Shown in pieces: positions 11,734 to 24,349 of a stretch of 64,000 nt of DNA. Within the stretch, counting starts at the first letter, position 1. Every line of letters starts with the position of its first letter. The notes beneath the pieces are model-generated. The model saw only the letters and a list, made by a program, of their open reading frames with translations, was not told the origin of the DNA and did no database searches. The stretch comes from Corythucha ciliata (lineage: Eukaryota; Arthropoda; Insecta; Hemiptera; Tingidae), in contig CM075937.1 of the NCBI GenBank assembly GCA_038030265.1, positions 19,158,001 through 19,222,000 on the forward strand. Reading direction: 5' to 3'. Both the position numbers and the translations under genes were made by a program.

Positions 11734-13209
11734 CAGGGTGTCAGGAGGAATGATCAGGACTTTAACAAGTTGTAGCACTAACGAGGACGAACCAAAATCA
11801 CCATATGAACAAAGGGTCGCAAACGCTTCATTTCCGAGTTACAGGTATCTTTGTCATTTTTCGGCCAAACGCGTTCTTTTCGTCAATAATCATTTCTAGC
11901 GTCCTGGCCATTCGTAAGAGAACAATACCGATTACATTTATGAAAATAGCAGACATTTTGGGTTTATGAAACGCTGTTGTAGCTAACCGAACTAATGTTT
12001 CAAGTATTTTCTTTTATTTCTTGAAAAAGCGAAAAAGTGCATATTTGATTTTTACCGTTTCCTTCAAAGACGAATCTTCCGAAGTCTTCGGTGGTAAAGG
12101 TACAGTTAAATTATTGGAAAAACATGCCAGTGTTGTAAGCTATAAAATGGCTCTTTAAATTTTAAAATCGACGCATTTTTGACTGAGATACCACAGCGAA
12201 CGTTCAGAAATTCCTGATCAGATCGTCAAATTGAGCCACATTTCACCAAGCATAACAAATTGAAAACAGCTATTTCCGCGTCGATCTTTGAACGTGCATA
12301 AAGATATAATTTCATAAAACGAATACCTCAAGTTTTTTGCCAAATGATTAATTGATCCTCTCCTCCCCCGCCCATCACCTACACCTCAACAATAACAAAT
12401 ACATGTTATTTTGTCAAATTATTACTCCTTCCCATCCCTCCTCCACACTTACCCGTCAGCAATATCCAAAATTTCACCAAAATGATCTCACCAAAAAAAA
12501 AACTCACCAAAATGATCTAAAAGTTGTACTTTTGTTGGTGGGTAGTTGAGGTTGATGGTGGGCTGCAATTGGAGTGGAAGGGGGAGTCATTTTCAAACTA
12601 AATAACATTACAGCGTATCACAAAATTATTTATGATTGCATGTTCAAAGATTGATGCGGAAACAACTGTTCTTAGTTGTTTTTTTTTTGTGGTATGTGCA
12701 AAATGGCTCAATTTGACGATCTGAACAGGAATTTCTGAACGTTCGCTGTGGTATCTCAGTCAAAAATGCGTCGATTTTAAAATTTAAAGAGTCATTTTGT
12801 AGCTTACAACACTGGCATGTTTTTACAATAACTTAACTGTACCTTTACCACCGAAGACTTTGGAAGATTCGTCTTTGGAGGAAATGGTAAAAATCAAATT
12901 TGCATTTTTCCGTCTTTTCAAGAAATGAAATGAAATACTTAAACATTAGTTCGGTTAGTTAAAACAGCGTTTCTTTAACCCACAATTTCTGCTCTTTTCA
13001 GAAATGTAATCGGTATTGTTCTGTTACGAATGGCTAGGACGCTAGAAATGATTATTGACGAAAAGAACGCGTTTGGCCGAAAAATGACAAAAATACCTGT
13101 AACTAGGAAATGAAGCGTTTGCGACCCTATGTTCATATGGTGATTTTGGTTCGTCCTCGTTAGTACTACGACTGGTTAAAGTCCTGATCATTCCTCCTGA
13201 AACACCCTG
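11734..13209. mobile_element. Large TA-flanked foldback element 2 (CAGGGTGT ends)
   Basis: It starts CAGGGTGTCAGGAGGAATGA and ends with the near-complement, flanked by TA (11732-11733, 13210-13211). Inverted arms are about 590-600 bp with a loop of about 280 bp (12320-12600). It sits between repeat A tail sequence and a solo arm of the 601-1112 family, which are adjacent in the copy at 580-610, so its insertion site can be read. It has no coding capacity. Confidence 0.75.
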
Positions 13210-13365
13210 TATATATGTATATGTCGCATCCACTTGGCGAAATTGTTCACTTCATGAAATGGATGTCCATTTCACGAAGTGGCTCCACTTGCCGTAATTT
13301 TAAAAAATTACGACATCTAGACAACAAAAATGTCCATTTCTTGAAAAGGAAATAGTGTTTCCTCG

Positions 13366-16200
13366 GTAGGTGTACGTATTTTTATTATCCTCGATACGGT
13401 ACGGTGAAAACGGTTTTAATATGTTCAAATCAGTTTCCACAGCTTAATTTTTGACTGGATCAGATGTATAAACAGATTTGAACCAATTAATTTGTCCTCT
13501 TTACCAAGGATTTTTACTTCCTCGAAAAGCCAACTGATGTATCGTAACCACAAAGTTAGCTCTTGATCAAAGAGCGGCGTAACTTTCGGAAAAATTCAAA
13601 CAAAACCTTAAAAGTCGTCTCCCAAATTGGCTTTGAGGCTTCGGGCTATGAGCAGTGGAATTCACTGCTGGAGCAACATCAAAGGTTCGCTCACCGCTCA
13701 AATGACCGAATGGTCACAAACCACAGCCATTTTGGCCGGACGTGACCGAAATGGACCGAACTACCAACCTCGAATTGGATAGTCATCTGAGGTGTACAGC
13801 TGACCTCAAGGAATCACTGAAGTCCGGAAGAAGACTCCTTCTTCCTGACCGGGCCGGACCGACCCAATGCTAGCTGATGAATTATAAAGTATTGCACCAT
13901 TTTGAACTCGTAAGATTTTTGTGGATTTTTTCGCATAATAAAAATTGGGGGTCGTCGGCCAACTTCCCTCGCCCATGAGCTACCGCCCGCAATTTTTTAA
14001 AATTCGGCTATTGATAAAAAGTAAGTGAGGGGCAAGCTCCCTGTGTTTGAGTCGTGAAAATCCATCCGGTCATATTTTTTCATCGCCACCCATCAAATTT
14101 TTCCCCCCTTCACCCAGTTTTTTTTACTTTCGCAAAAAGTTTCCCTATACACATAACCACAAGTTAGCTCTTGGTTAAAGAGCAGCCCTTCTTTGAAAAA
14201 ATGCAAACAAAACCTTAAGAATCGTCTCCAAAAAAGTTTCGAGACGTGCAATTCACTGCTGGAGCAATAATTGGTTACTGGTTTAAATGACCGGCGGAAC
14301 TTCGGAGTGCTGGGGCCTAGAAAATCTTATGACTTATGACATTTTTTTCGGATTTTTGCGGAAGTCTTGCCACTCCCTGAACAAGAGCTCATTTGTAGTC
14401 ACGAATTATAGGTCGAATTTTCGCGGGATTTGACCCAGGTGGAAAAGGGCTCTCGAAGACCTTAATAAAATATTTTTTTGGGAACGCATTACATAATGTG
14501 ATGTAGTGGTGTTACGCTACTAGCAGAGAGGAAAATACGTCAAACTAATTCAATGGGCCCTTATTCATCACACTGTGCGTGCCAATAAAAGACGGAATTC
14601 CACCTGTAAAATGCTCTATCATTTTACATCGCGGTCAAGGTTTCAGCTGACAGTTACCGTAAGCTCCGATCGGACATGCATGATCGGTATCGGATTTCTT
14701 TTGTTTGAATTTCCCCTGTTGGGTTGGAGCATTTCACCCAACACTTTGGCTCGTGCCCCCCCCCCCTCGTGTTAAGCTTAATTAAAATTGAAACTTCATT
14801 CTCCCCAGAAAACGCTGAATTACATTTACCCGCCAGTCCCCCCAATTTTAAAACGAGTTACAGTCCACTCAGAAGCCCCTCCTAAGCGCCTAAAAACCTT
14901 CCCCACCAAAACTGTGGGGCGGTGAAGACGCAACACATATGAGGGCATGCCTGGAGCGTATCAGATTCTCCAAATTTAGGGCACAAATTAACCGGAATGT
15001 CTTAGTCATAAGCTTGTCCAATTCGATAGGTTTTGAGGAGCTGAATTATGAATGTAAGAGTGCATGAGGCGCACGGGCGTAGGGTGCATGAGTGAAGTGA
15101 GGCGCATTTGTCCTCGCAGTAGCCGGTAAAACTCTCTAAATAAGGAACAGCACAAATTAACCGGATGATCTAAGTCATCCCATTCGATAGGTTTTTGGGA
15201 CGAATACGAAATATTAGCGTTGGTCGGCGACTACCTGGCCACCAGCCTGGAGACCATTAACATGACTATTAAGCTCTCGATTAATTTGTACCCCGAATTT
15301 AGAGAGTTTATGACTGGCCGCCGAGAGCAAATGCCCCAGGCAGACAACAAATTTGTCAATTATCATGACTAAAGTTCTTCCGCTTTGCTTCGCAAATTTG
15401 AGAATGTATAAGGACTTCCTAAATTCCAGACCAAAAAAGAAGGTGCGGGCCGGGAATTTAAGTCCACCAATCGAACCCAAATTGGGCACATGTGTATCCC
15501 ACACCAATAGCTATAACCACACGAAGATTCATTGCCCTAGCACCAAACCTAAGCACTAACTCCGGTGCACCACTGCGGACCAGCGACAAAAGTCTGCGGG
15601 CCGGGCATTTGAAGTGCACCAATCGAGCCCAAATTGTGTCTCTCGTACTAATAGCTATAACGCCACAGTTTTCGGCAGACGGGCATCGAATAATAGTACC
15701 TACTATTAGTTCGTACTAGAGCAATGAAACTTTGAATGGTTATAACTAAATTTATGAGCGATACATGTGTCAAATTTGGGCTCTATTCATGCACTTTTAA
15801 TGCCCGGATCACAGACGTTCATCGCTGGTCAGCAGTGGCGCATCTAAGTAAAGTACTATTAGTTTTGCTGCTAGGGCAATCAAACTTTGTGTGGTTATAG
15901 CTATTGGTATGAGATATACATGTGCCACTGTGGGTTCGATTGGTCCTCACACCTTTTTTTTGTCTGCAAATTAGGAGGTCTCTATGACATGGCGCTGACG
16001 CTGACTAAGTTACTTCGGCCGATGCGCCCTTCGAATTTAGAGAATCTGACTGGCCGCATGAGAGTGAATGCCCCAGGTAGACGCTCGCATAATACCTGAT
16101 AATCAAGTTGCACTCATGAAAAAAAAAAAAAAATGAAAACTGTTATATTACCTTTCCTGGTTGCCCCAAATAAATTACAGTATTGAGTGATTTATTTATA
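13366..16200. repeat. Intergenic region with dispersed repeats B and C
   Basis: 13550-14460 holds diverged copies of repeat B (counterparts at 4550-5200). 15000-16100 holds scattered family C words (AAATGCCCCAGGCAGAC at 15328) and repeated GCCGGGCATTTGAAGT-type blocks. No gene is recognised. Confidence 0.45.
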
Positions 16201-16206
16201 TTTACT

Positions 16207-16353
16207 TATGGCGTTTTCCATTTGAATAAAATTCAGCTCAGGAGCCGAGCATTTCCACTCGTCTTCTCTGTTACCGTATGATGTAATTCAGAGAAGACGG
16301 GTGGAAATGCTCGACTTCGGAGCGGAATTTTATTCAAATGGAAAACGCTATTA
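16207..16353. mobile_element. Palindromic MITE
   Basis: Arms of about 65 bp begin GCGTTTTCCATTTGAATAAA and end with the complement, with a centre of about 12 bp near 16280. The inner arm sequence GAGCATTTCCACTCGTCTTC pairs with its counterpart at 16290-16312. Confidence 0.7.
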
Positions 16354-17332
16354 ATTTTAACGTCCTGAAATTTGTTGTATGTTTTATGAGCTGAAATTTA
16401 GGTCTACTGTAAGCATTGATCCACAGACGGTGATAGTATCCTTCGGTTTTCAGTCACTGAAGCAGAAAAGAAAGTGCATTCCCCAATCGCTCGGCGAAGA
16501 AGTCTTGTTCCTACGTCACTTGGAAAAATTAATGTTGACTAGAAAATCATCAAAACGTGTTCTCAAGTGTAAACACACTTGGCGTTTATTCGACCGACCC
16601 AACAAGAACGAAATGCTGGTGAACTGCGCGTTTATTGGGTGCTACTCGAGGGCTGGCAAGGACCGTGTATCCTTTTTCAGATTCTTTTCCAAGTAATTGA
16701 TGACAAGATGTCAAATGTCGTGTGTTGTCAACTCACGAGCAAGGGCCGGCACCGATCTTTTTTCATTTTTTTAAGATAACGACGGCGATCCTTCCTTCGA
16801 TAGTCCCCCAGCGTAGTCACTTAAGTTCCATTTTACGTAATTTTGATGCCTACCAAGCCATCAAGACTGAGTTATTGAAAGAAAACGCATTTGGAGCAAC
16901 TCAGCAAGCTTCCAATGTAGAACTTTAATGAACGGGTTAACGGGGCAACCAGGAAAAGATATCACTGTTTATCAAAGCTGTCAAAACATTGCCGATGGTA
17001 GCAACAACTTAGCTCTCACCAGAGGCACAGTCCGTTTAGCAGTTAAGTTGGTTACCGGAGATCTAAACGAACAACTCCTTATCAGAGGGATTTCGTTGAT
17101 GAGTTGAACGCAATTTATTATCAATGCGTTATCAGCACGTTGAACGGTTTTCCCGTTGATGAGTTGGTTTGTTGAAGAGCTGGTTTGTTGATGAGTTGAG
17201 GGCCCCCCGTGAAGATCACCCGCTTTGTCGGCTTCTCAATTTTATCAGCGTACGATCAATTGTATCGTTTTCTTTAGAAAAATTTTCTTGCCTGCCGATT
17301 CCAATGTAAAATACCAGAAGAAGCATCTTGAA
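16354..17332. other. Sequence upstream of the BTB gene start
   Basis: It probably includes the 5' flank or 5' UTR of the BTB gene. A 105-aa open frame at 16379-16696 has no recognised domain. 17080-17215 is rich in GTTGATGAGTTG repeats in both senses, like 8600-8720, and may be a decayed MITE. Confidence 0.35.
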
Positions 17333-20300
17333 ATGGACGGAAAGTACTGGCAAATCAACGAGCCTTCGTTTACGTCGCGAGCTGCGTACCTCTTCAACTC
17401 GTCTATTCACTCCGATTCCGAATTTCTAGTCGAGAATGAAACTGTGAGTTAAACAGTTAACATAGAGCATTGAAAACTAGGTACCTATCATTGTTTGAAC
17501 ACATCCTTCAGGGGGTGTTCTGCTTCCTGCGGGGTGTTCCAGATGGTGGCTGGTGACACTCAAGTAGATGGTGATTATTTTCCAAGGAAAGCCTCGGAAA
17601 AAGTGCTTCTTTAGAATCTAGATCATGGCTGAATCCACCGCTTTCTCCCTTGCCTAATATAGAGCTGTATGAATAGATTGTTCAACCGATATTATCAATC
17701 AGTGGGCACGCACCAGGCCATACCGAGATCAAGCCGTGATTGGCTCATTGTGTCATACCCAGCAGTAACAAGTGGAAGACCCATCCACTCTATAACTCGA
17801 ACCCTCTTAGCTCTAGAGAATTTCAGGCCAACATATCGGGCCTTCCTACGGGGGGGGGGGGGGCTTCCTACAACGTGAGCCGTCAGTTCTGTAGTTATAG
17901 TTTCATATGGCATAGAACATCAGAATCTCAATCGTCTGGCAATATTGCCTTGCTGAAAAATCGGTCCCTGGAGCTATGTAAAGTGAAGTGGCTTATCAGT
18001 GGCTCAAAACGTGCATTAATCTGCCCTTTGGTCGTGCTACTAGTCAGATTTCACTACAAAATCAAGACATTCACCCTACGATCTAGAAGATTTGACCGAC
18101 AAACCTGGCAATTTGGCTCACAGTCTGATTCAAAACCAATCATGCGCGTTTATTGGCACTTTCAAAAACCGAATTTCGCCACTTTGACTCTTACTAACGC
18201 CAGTTTTGCAGATTTTCGCTCTTTCAAAACTAAATTTCGTGCATTTGTCTCTTAAGCCCCTTTTACACTAGTAAGTTTTTTGATCAAAGTAGCCATTAAA
18301 AAAAAATATATCAGCTGGCCCCTGCCAACAATTGACTGTTTCAATTCAGTTTGAACATATCATTTTTGATCAAAAAACTTACTCGTGTAAAACGGGTTTT
18401 ATAAAGCCGAATACTCCCCGAGGTGAGCTTGGTTAGCTGTTAATAACATCGGTTTCGCAGTTTGGTTGGTTCCAAAAACTAATTCGGAAGAAAACGAACG
18501 ACGAATAGGAATTTTGGATTTTTTAAACTTTAACTTCTCTGGAGATTTTCTCTCTTGCATAACCAAATGTTTCAAATTTGGCACCTGTAAACCCCAATTT
18601 GACGGATTTTTTTTGTAATTTTCTACCCCAATTCTGCGGATTTTCACGCGTTTAAAACTGAGTTTCGTTAGGTTTACTCTTTCAAACACCCAAACCACCA
18701 ATTTCACCAATTTTCGTGAGTTTTGCTCTTTCATAAATTATTTCCCATAATTTTCGCTCTTTTCTAACCCAGTTTCGTGAACTTGACTCCTTTATGCCCA
18801 ATTTCGGGGATTTTCGCCAGCTCGATAACCAATTTTCGTAGCTTTAGCTACAAGCTACCTTTATATGTATAAAAATCAGTTAATTCGAAAAACTAATTTT
18901 GCGAAAATCGAACGACGGAAGAACAAATTTTCAACCTCCAGTTTCGTCCTTCAAATGTTTAAAGTTTGGTACCTTAAAAATCTGTAGAGCAAGTCCAGGA
19001 GCAGTAAAGCTAAATGACCGCGCGATTGGAAGTTTCCTTTTTGAATATCTACAAAATTGAAAGTTTTGGGTCTTTATTTCTTTCAAAATAATATAAGTTT
19101 CCTAGCTCAATATCTGTAAAATTGGGAGCCTCTTGGCGAAACTATCTGCGAAATTGCCGGTTTCGGTAGTTTCGGGTGTAGATTTTCGTGAAATTATAAG
19201 TTCCGGGTCTTACTTTTAAATTTGCAAGCTTTGGGTCCCTTTTTTTTTGGAGGTTCGGAGCCCCCCCCGGACTAGTCGGACTCGACATCGCCCCAAGCCG
19301 GACGAATAGCCGTGACTTTGCAACATTTGGAGCGATAAATATCCTAGCGAGTTTTTTATTTTTTTAAATTTATTTATTTAATTATTTATATTTATATTAT
19401 AGTTATTTATTTATTATTTTAATGAACCGTGAAATGTCGTAATTTGAAGAAAAATATCCGCGAAATTTGAAGTTTCTGGCCCAGCACTTTCGCTATACCT
19501 ATACAATTTTAACAATTTTCATGAAATTTCAAGTTTCAGGGCCTTTCTTTGTGGGCTCATATGAAAGCATATTGCAGTTTCTATTCATTGGCGGACCTGC
19601 ACCTATCGGGGCCCAGGGCAGAAATCTACAAAAGCCCCCCCCCCCCCAACTTGAGATTTCTCCACTTAAGCAGCAAGTTAGCAATTTTGTCTATATTTTA
19701 GCAGAGAATTAGCACTGTTCTCAGTTTGAGCTGAAAATTAGCGTTTTTCTTATGGGCCACAAAATAGTAGATTTGCCCACATATTTGCCACAAATCGCAG
19801 TTGTTCATCACCGCGCGCTCTAAATTGGCGTTTTTAATCACCGGCGAATCATCGTTTTTTTTTTACTTGTAACCATAAATTAGCGCTTTTTCTCAGTTTT
19901 AATCTCAAAGTTGAGTTCAAAAACCTTGATTTTGGATGCAAATTGAAAATTTTCACAATTTTTGGCGCGAGTTATTGATTTTCCTCAATTTTACCCGCGA
20001 ATTAGCGCTTTTTCTTAATTTAGCAGATTAGTAGCATTTGTAAACTGTGCATTAGCGAATTTTCTCAATTGGCTTTTTCCGCGATCTTTGTTTTGAGCGA
20101 ATTAGCACTTTTATTAAATTTGAGCTGAAAATTAAGGTTTTTCTTAATTTTGGCCGCACTAATTAGTGATTCTTTCAATTTTAGCCGCGTTGTTTTTTTA
20201 TTTTAGCTTGGAAATAACGTTTTTTTTTTTCTGCTGCAAATTTCAGGATTATCGCTGTTTTCCATTTTGAGCCTTGAAGCTTTCAGAAGCAACGGATTTT

Positions 20301-23300
20301 TGTTTTCTCTATTTTAGCTGCGATTTAGTTATTTTTTCATTTATATCCGATTTTAGCCGTTTTAGGTATTACCTGCGATTTTTCTCAATTTTTGCTGTTA
20401 AATAGCGTTTTCTGCTACTTTTGCAGTGAATTAGCATCTCTTCTCTTTTTTTATATGTGAATTATGCGATATATGCAAATTTTTATATGCAATTTAAGTT
20501 GTGAATTTTCCATTTTTGCTCAATTTTAACCCTTATTAGCGTTGCTTTTGTCAATATTGGCCGCGATTTTTTTTCACTTGTACATCCTTAAATTATTAGC
20601 GTGTATTTTCTCAATTTTTAGCCGCAGGCTGGGCCCGTAAACAACACTTTTGCGTTGATTTGTATATTTTAGCTGTAGAATGGCCTCCATAATACACATA
20701 CACCGCGAATCAGCAATTTTTTTTCACCATTTTTTGTCTGGAAAGTTGAATCATGAGACCTCTAATCAGCGCTTTTACTCAGTTATAGCCACGAATATTA
20801 GCGCTTTTTCCAAAGTTTTTACCGCGTTAGCAAGTTGCACATTGACGATAGCACATTAGCATAAAGAAACAGGGGACGGTGTATTTTCTTCATTTTAGCC
20901 GCGAATTTTGTGCATAAACCTTCTTGGGGTTAGACCATTTTGGTGTTGCAGCTTCAGTCGTATGGTCTCTAAGGGTTCAAGATTTCTTTGGTTAAACCTT
21001 CTGTGATCAGGCCATGTTGTGCTTAGAGATTTTTGTGATTCGAGGTTTTTGGGAACCAAGCTTTTGTGGCTAGAGCACTTTGTGGTTAGAGCATTTTTTG
21101 GTTACATCATTGTCAAGTGCTTTTTGTGGTTAGAGGATTTTGTGGTTCGTTGAAGTATTTTATGGTTAGAGCATTTTGGGGCTCGTTAGAGCATTTTGTG
21201 GTTAATGCGTTTTTGGTTACTGCTTTTTGTGGTTAGAGCGTTTTGTTATTTGCGCATTTTAGGGTTGCTACTTGCTGTGGTTTATTTATTTTGTGGGTAG
21301 TTCATTTTGGGGTTGCAGCTTTAGGCGTTTGGTCTCTTTGGGTTCAAATTTGTGTTGTTCAATTTTTATTTAATTAGACTTACAGTGATCAGGGCTTGTT
21401 TTGGTTAGAGCTTCTTGTGATTCGAGATTTTGGAAGAACCAAGCTTTTGTGGTTATAACATTTAGTGGTTATAGCAATTTGTGGTTAGTGCATTTTTGGT
21501 TAGCGTTTTTTGTGGTTAGAGCATTTTGGGGCTGCTGCTTTCTGTGTTACGACATTTTAGATTAGATCTTCTTGTAGTTAGAGCCTTCTATTGTTCGAGG
21601 GTTTTCTGTAACAGCATTTTGGGGCTGCTAGTTAAACGTCCATGTGGTCGGATCTTTTTACGATTAGAGCTTTTGTGATTAGAGTTGTTCGAGCGCTCAG
21701 GCACGTCCTTCGCGAGTACCCTCTATGACGACAGCACGAGTCGGGTGTCTTTTTTTTTTTTTTTTTTTGTCCCGGCAGAGTCCTCGGAAACTGTATATGA
21801 ATATTTGTTCACAGTTCCGCTGTCACAAACTAATTTTGGCGATGTCTAGTCCTGTGTTTGAGGCCATGTTTTTTGGCAGCTTGCCGGAGTCAGACTCTGT
21901 TACATTGAAGGATGTGAAGCCCGACATATTCAGGTCGTTACTGAGGTAAGAAATCCATAACATATGCTCAAGGTCATAACCAAATTACAGCTGCTTTAAC
22001 CCACGATGTCTTTTTCGCGTATGGAAAAGTTGCGTAAGGAAATATTACTCAAAAAAAGCTTCCGACCCCCATTATGAACCACTGGACAGCAGCTTAAATG
22101 TAGCCATATCTTAGTAATCAATTGACGTCTTTAATGCCTAACATTATTGTTTTATATGCTTCTTCAGGCATGTCTACGGTACTCAGCTACCTTTTAACAG
22201 CGTCGAGGAAGCTTGTGATTTATTCGCTCAGGCTAGAAAGTATTTAATACTTTTCGTCGAAAAGAAATGCATGGACTACTTAATGGATAACGTTACAGAA
22301 GTCAACGCCTTATATTTATTGAATTTCGCCAGATTGTACGGTGAAGGTGATTTGGAGAGAACGTGTCTACAGGTGATTTTGTATTAATGTTAAAGGGTCC
22401 ATAAACGTACAATATTATTGCTCAAACTAGTTTGCGCAATATTTTGTTTCCAGATGTTTACAGAATTAAAATGAGTTGTACATTATATTGTGCAACCCAT
22501 CAATGCAACCCACAAACGTTCAATTTTATTGTACAACCCCTAGTTTGCGCAATATTTATTGTACGTGTACGGGCCGCTTAAAATGGTCAAAAATGTATTA
22601 ATGTTAAAGTAGTTGAAATATTGGGACTGGCTCAATAGTATGCTTCTCAGGTGACCTTTATCTTGCAATTGGGGGCAAAGTTGGTCTTTCCTTTCACTTA
22701 TTTCCTCTTTTCACCAGGAAATCGTTTGTGATTGTGATAGTGTGCTTGCGCAAGAATCGCTAATTGACGCGGATGAGACTGTTCTTCATTCCATTCTTGA
22801 TATGAACGAATTGAACGTTGAATCTGAAGTACACGTGTTCCGCGCTGTATCAAAGTGGCTCAAACACCGGAAGGATTGTGCGTATGTGAATGTTGGATGG
22901 TTAGGATAATTTTTCGATACACTTTTTGTTTTCTTAGTGAATCCTAAATTCCAAAGAAAAATGGTTCGAAAGGTCAGATTTCTGTCCTTCACCTTGGACG
23001 AATACATGGCCGAAGTTGCTCCATCCGATTTACTAACAGACCAAGAGAAACTTGAAATCTTGATGCGGCTTGTCAAGACTGGCCTACCCGACGCCGGTAA
23101 CGACTTATGTACGGAAAGGTGCAAACGTCATATTTGCGCAAGTGTCACCACTGTAGGCCTTCGCTTTCAGGTTGGTTTGTCTAGTAAAAAAAATATGTTA
23201 GTAGTCGACGTCTTAAAAACACATTTTAAAGTAGGAAATCACTGTACTCGAATGTGATGACATGGAATGGGTAATGTCTACCTTTAGAACTTCTCAAGCA

Positions 23301-24230
23301 GTGGATCTCATGGGTGTTGAGGTATAACCCCCCCCCCTCCTACCAACTAACACCACCAAGGTCGTATTTCTTGTGCTTCTTAATAACTTCTAAAGATATT
23401 GATGAGCACGATGTTTGAAAGGCAGTGTTGTAGTGGAGTACGAAGGATAATTCCAAAGCAATACTTTGTCTCTCCACAGTTTATTCTCTTCACTGGAATC
23501 GATTTTCAACCCTTACCGGGTCATCAACAGTGGTAAAATGTTTCACATATAAACTTTAAACATTTACTGTGAACACATTTATTTGTGAAATATTGTACCG
23601 CTGATGATGACCCGGTAAGGGTTGAAAATTGATTCCGGTGAAGAGAGTAAACTGTGGAGAGACAAAGTATTGCTTTGGAAATATTGATGAGCGCCCATAA
23701 TTTAGTATAAACTACTCATCAAAATTCTCTAACAAACGACGTTTAATTTATTTTGTTTCGCAAAGGTTTTTCTACAGATCAACAATCTTGCAGAAGGCGA
23801 ATACGATGAACAATTATTGGTGCAAGTTAGCCTCGCGAATGAACGGCGCAGCATCATCGCCGAGGGTCGTTTGTGCAGAGCGGTTCCCTATAATTCTCAT
23901 AAAAAAATATTGTTTAGAGTAGCTCCAACGCTGAAGCCTTTCACTGAGTATTCCATTCATGTGCACATGCTTCAAAAGGGCGCTTACATGTTTGGGTTTC
24001 ACACTTCTCTTGAGTGCAAGATATTGGAGCGAGAAGAGGATAAGGAAGGCAACGGTGATGAAAACGAAGTGGAAAAAGTTCCAATTTCATTTATAAATCA
24101 CGTTTCCAACTCCTTTCCCGCCAATTGCACCAATCTTTTTGCCCTAATCTTAACCGAACCGACGACGATAGCTTCTACTCAAGATATGGATGATAATTCG
24201 GATTTGAATTCGTATGACTACGATTCCTGA
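17333..24230 (+). CDS. BTB-BACK-PHR domain protein (BTBD1/2/3/6-like), 7 exons
   Basis: Exons: 17333-17443, 21779-21945, 22168-22372, 22718-22877, 22938-23170, 23235-23321 and 23778-24230. All introns are GT-AG; phases match and the total is 1416 nt, giving 471 aa. Exon 1 encodes a start typical of BTB proteins (RAAYLFNSSIHSDSEFLVEN); exon 2 gives FRCHKLILAMSSPVFEAMFF, the BTB core. BTB spans about aa 17-125, a BACK-like helical region about 130-260 (VFRAVSKWLKHR), and a PHR-like beta domain about 270-410 (FRTSQAVDLMGVE, then GEYDEQLLVQVS). An acidic tail follows, ending SDLNSYDYDS. Proteins of this architecture are usually about 480-520 aa and are known as Cullin3 substrate adaptors; that role is inferred here. 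The ATG at 17333 has a good context (G at -3, G at +4). Exon 2 could instead start at the AG before TTCCGCTGT. The donor at 22878 (GTGCGT) was chosen for frame and is the weakest. Intron 1 is filled by minisatellites; introns 3 and 6 carry a MITE-like palindrome and a hammerhead element. Confidence 0.8.
18255..18402. mobile_element. Palindromic MITE in BTB intron 1
   Basis: The ends CCCCTTTTACACTAGTAAG and their near-complement (CTTACTCGTGTAAAACGGG) extend into a shared TTTTTTGATCAAA, enclosing a core of about 70 bp. Confidence 0.65.
18403..19260. repeat. Degenerate minisatellite, AATTTCGTGAGTTTTGCTCT type
   Basis: Recurring units of about 40-50 bp alternate AACCCAATTTCG, TGAnTTTnGCTCTTT and similar words. 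The same type recurs at 25330-25600 and 27840-28040, on both flanks of the inner hAT-like element. Confidence 0.45.
19585..20920 (+). repeat. 30-bp minisatellite block 1
   Basis: Degenerate head-to-tail units of about 30 bp have the core CTCAATTTTAGCCGCGAATT followed by AGCGC and a T-run. The block begins after a hAT-type end (CATTGGCGGACCTGCACCTA at 19577) and a C10 run. It lies within BTB intron 1. Confidence 0.7.
20930..21690 (+). repeat. Second minisatellite, TGTGGTTAGAGCATTTTG type
   Basis: Units of about 17-25 bp (GTGGTTAGAGCATTTT with variants) run for about 750 bp directly after minisatellite block 1, up to the acceptor of BTB exon 2. It is unrelated in sequence to the 30-bp family. 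Confidence 0.65.
22393..22582. mobile_element. MITE-like palindrome in BTB intron 3
   Basis: AAGGGTCCATAAACGTACAA at the left matches inverted AAGCGGCCCGTACACGTACA at the right. TTGCGCAATATT motifs and a direct internal repeat of CCCACAAACGT type are present. Confidence 0.55.
23408..23680. mobile_element. Hammerhead-bearing inverted-repeat retroelement in BTB intron 6
   Basis: A perfect 12-bp duplication, ATATTGATGAGC, flanks it (23396-23407, 23681-23692). Two inverted units (about 23452-23530 and 23595-23680) start and end CCAAAGCAATACTTTG. A single-copy tail lies on the left and resembles the tail of the 1843-2171 element (GTACTCCACTAC versus GTAACTCCAC on the comparable strand). The architecture is the same as that element, with a different ribozyme sequence. 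Confidence 0.72.
23596..23640 (+). ncRNA. Hammerhead ribozyme
   Basis: Stem I UACCG/CGGUG is followed by CTGATGA, stem II ACCC-GGTA-AGGGT, GAA, stem III AATTGATT, and C at the predicted cleavage point. All core residues are intact. The inverted partner (minus strand, about 23487-23527) has CTGTTGA in place of CTGATGA, a core change expected to disable it. Confidence 0.75.
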
Positions 24231-24343
24231 TCTTTTGTTTTCTACGGTTTTTGAATTAAAACCGTCGGTAACCCGTAACGGAAATTTATCCAGTAAGCAT
24301 CAATTCTGGGAGCGTTTTGAGTCAGACTGTGAATTTGTTGGTG

Positions 24344-24349
24344 AATAAA
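24344..24349 (+). promoter_or_regulatory. Candidate polyadenylation signal of the BTB gene
   Basis: AATAAA lies 114 bases after the BTB stop codon and is the first canonical signal downstream on this strand. Confidence 0.5.

Noticed and set aside
18403..21690. CRISPR-like array
   Set aside because: Repeats are diverged, head-to-tail and without uniform spacers, and the context is eukaryotic.
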